Part shown: positions 61,621 to 64,000 of the stretch, one piece after another
How positions within the stretch are numbered: the stretch's first letter is position 1
How the letters are laid out: each line of letters opens with the position of its first letter
DNA from: Lithospermum erythrorhizon
Taxonomy: Eukaryota; Streptophyta; Magnoliopsida; Boraginales; Boraginaceae
Length of the DNA: 64,000 nucleotides
Assembly: GCA_019722365.1 (NCBI GenBank)
Contig: JADFUC010000652.1
Span: forward strand, 62,001 to 126,000
Reading direction: 5' to 3'
The notes under the pieces: model-generated
Database searches by the model: none
Told to the model about the DNA's origin: nothing
The model's input: the letters and a program-made list of their open reading frames with translations, nothing else
Translations under genes and position numbers: made by a program

Positions 61621-63684
61621 CTAAGATCCTGGCTCGTTATTAGAAGAACCAGAGGAAAGTGGTTTCTTGAACTGGATGATGATCATGGTCATGTTATCGC
61701 ATCCTATTCCTCCAGATGTTGGTGATATACACCTGTCAAATACCCTCTCGCATATTGTTGAAAGCTTGTTATTCTGAAATTTGTTGTCACAAGATTTAAC
61801 GTTCATAAAAATACGATCCATATACATCTTTTCTTACAGTTCTAAATGACGTATAATGGACTTACAGATTTTAACTCCTCCCTCACAAAATCCACAACTT
61901 CCTGGTTTGACATGCAGTCCCTGAATAAACACCACATTACAGAAAATGTGCAACGACATTCGGTTTAGAAATTGGATTGGAAAACAATGGGTTTAGACAG
62001 ATGAGAACATATATCAAAGATGCTAAAATTCTTAAAAGAGAAATGAAATTCCGTAAGAGACTTACCAGATCCCATCACATGCTAGAATAAGAAACTCATC
62101 ATCATTGTTCAGCTCGATCTATTTCAAGTAAGAAAACTAGGATAAACACTATTCTAATCGATTTAATGTACTACAACAATAACGAAATAACTCACAAGTA
62201 TGTCCAACTAAGCTTTGAAATGTAGAAATAAGGGCATGTAACATACAGATTGTATTTCAGGATTGGCAGTCACCGTTTGTTTTTCAGCAGGCAGTGATTT
62301 GTTCTGCTTGAATTGCAAGTCCCCTGAAATTGACAAAAGAAATCATTTTGACAATGACCTAATCATCATAAAAGCATTAGGGATACAGAGCAGGTAATAT
62401 TTTAAAGATAGAGTAAAATGGGACAATATGTATTTGAAATCAAAGAGGTGTTTGAGAATTTTATAACTCCATTTTTTATGACTGGTGATGTATAAAACAT
62501 AGTCACAATGACTGGAGTAGCATGCTTAATAGGAAAACATACCAATGGCTCTTGCTAGATTTAAGCACCCATTCACCCGTCCACACTGAACAAAACCACC
62601 AGCTTCTCTGATCCTCTCCGTTTCAGTTTCATCATCAGGCTTGTGATCATTGGACATTGGATAGGCCTACAATATTTTTAAAATTAGAATGCAATATAAA
62701 AAATTCCAAACCCAGAAATAATCAGCATGAACTATTAGTTGAACAAGTGGAAATGTCTGGATCAGTGGTTGGTTGGGCTCCACGTAAGATTGTGGATAAA
62801 TAATCAATGAACATATATTATCTATATAGATTCAACCAAGAATTGATTAAACAAGACGCCTTCTTGTACTCTTTCACCTCAAAACGGGGGAAGAACGTCT
62901 AGGTAATTAGAGAAACATTACCTGACCTTTGCGCGCTAATACACAGCGAGAATCACCGGCATTTGCAACTATAAGTTGATTATGGTGAATAATTGCCACA
63001 CAAGCAGTGCTTCCTGAACTCGGTCCCTTATATTGACATCCCTGCAAAATCGACTTTAAGACTTAAGGCAGACAGCTTACGCTATTAATTGTTAATCGCA
63101 AAAATGATGGAACAGATCTGAGACGATGAAGATTTGATTCCGTAGCTATTCAATTTAAGAGACTATGAAACATGTAATTAACCTCTAACTTAAACATCAT
63201 ACAATTGAAAATATTGTTTTATGTTATGACAACATCATTCACATCCAAGAGCCAGAAAATTTCAATTTATGCTATGACAATGACAAATAATTGCTCCTAT
63301 GATAATGCTACTCGAACTTTTAGACACAATCTTACAACACCAAGGAGAAGGATCTTTCTCGAATGCATACAACAGTGTCGGCTTGCAATATTTGGAAAAA
63401 CTAAATTAGCTCGAGGATATCAGTCTGATTTAAAAGAAAATAGAACAATAACAGAAAGCCATGTAACAATGTATGTAACCAATACTCTGTTTACCATTGT
63501 GGATTGGTCAACCATGGAATGAGTAAAAGTTACCTGATCAGAAACCCAATCGTCATTCGTAGGTTCAGCTTCACCACGCTCAAGAGACCATATTGGATCT
63601 TCTATCTCCGACTCTTGTTCTTCTTTGCCCATAAGTATGGCTAGTTCTCTCTTACTGCTTTGATCACACATTATCTCATCCATT
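61621..63684 (-). CDS. protein phosphatase 2C, C-terminal part (PP2C21/PP2C60 type)
   Basis: Seven exons on the minus strand: 63,534-63,684, 62,922-63,041, 62,543-62,666, 62,247-62,323, 62,066-62,118, 61,866-61,920 and 61,621-61,773, together about 243 residues. The first visible exon starts in phase after an acceptor (tatgcag), so the N-terminal exons with the DGHGG motif lie beyond the window. Motifs seen are [83 protein letters not shown] and [12 protein letters not shown]. The aspartates of ACDGIWD and GCDN are metal ligands of this Mg2+/Mn2+-dependent Ser/Thr phosphatase family. The insert with [12 protein letters not shown] before the core resembles the PP2C21/60 group. No break is seen in the visible part. 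Confidence 0.92.
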
Positions 63685-64000
63685 CTGCATAGGGAAAGGC
63701 CAAACGAGAATCATATATATTGCTAAAGATGGCACCAGAAACATTCAAAAAAAAATCCAAATTAACCAAAGATCATATTTGATAAGAAAACCAGTGCAGT
63801 ATCTTCATTTCCTTACAGAGAATATGTCTTCCACCAAATAACAAGATATCAGTTCGAGCCTGATTATCATTAAACCCAATGTGAGTTTTTCTATTTGGAT
63901 TTGCTCCCTACAACCTCGCTATGTTGATTCAAAACTTAATTCTCATTGATACATCCTACACACCCTAACGGGTGAGGGATGACTGTATCCAGTCTCTACT

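Noticed and set aside
1..64000. tRNA genes and CRISPR arrays
   Set aside because: No T-loop-like ggttcga-type site with a matching A box and cloverleaf was seen, and CRISPR arrays are not expected in plant nuclear DNA; none of the repeats has that form.

Overview
The window is nuclear DNA of a flowering plant, most likely a eudicot. It is AT-rich, its genes have plant-type introns, and it contains Stowaway-like MITEs, LINE, hAT and PIF/Harbinger remnants and a plastid rps7 fragment. The species cannot be fixed from the sequence.

Layout. (1) About 1-21,100 holds no intact gene. It is old transposon debris: an inverted repeat around a 5S rRNA-like core (7,487-7,903), a LINE remnant with a 78-bp in-frame tandem duplication (about 10,595-11,640), a decayed hAT transposase (about 13,180-15,490), MITEs and a GC-rich island (18,040-18,290). 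(2) 21,850-27,800 holds an intact five-exon group IIa WRKY gene (WRKY40 type), an isolated last exon of a TAG-type 3-methyladenine DNA glycosylase, a plastid rps7 fragment, and a PPR gene broken by an internal deletion. (3) 28,800-41,300 holds three single-exon paralogues of the lachrymatory-factor-synthase-like (Bet v 1/polyketide-cyclase) family, all with signal peptides, separated by repeats. A fourth copy of their promoter type lies at about 47,170 without a gene. (4) 52,400-64,000 holds an intact MRS2-type magnesium transporter, an intact three-exon plastid J-protein (AtJ8 type), and the C-terminal seven exons of a PP2C whose 5' end lies beyond the window.

How the genes relate. From memory, WRKY40, a TAG-type glycosylase, this PPR, MRS2-10 and J8 are near neighbours at the end of Arabidopsis chromosome 1 (At1g80840, At1g80850, At1g80880, At1g80900, At1g80920). 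The window therefore looks like an ancient syntenic block. The secreted LFS-like cluster and its repeats sit inside it, between the PPR and MRS2 genes, and the two genes nearest one edge (TAG, PPR) have decayed. The cluster is the most unusual part: tandem secreted START/Bet v 1-type proteins with a shared C-x12-C cysteine pair and a segmentally duplicated promoter.
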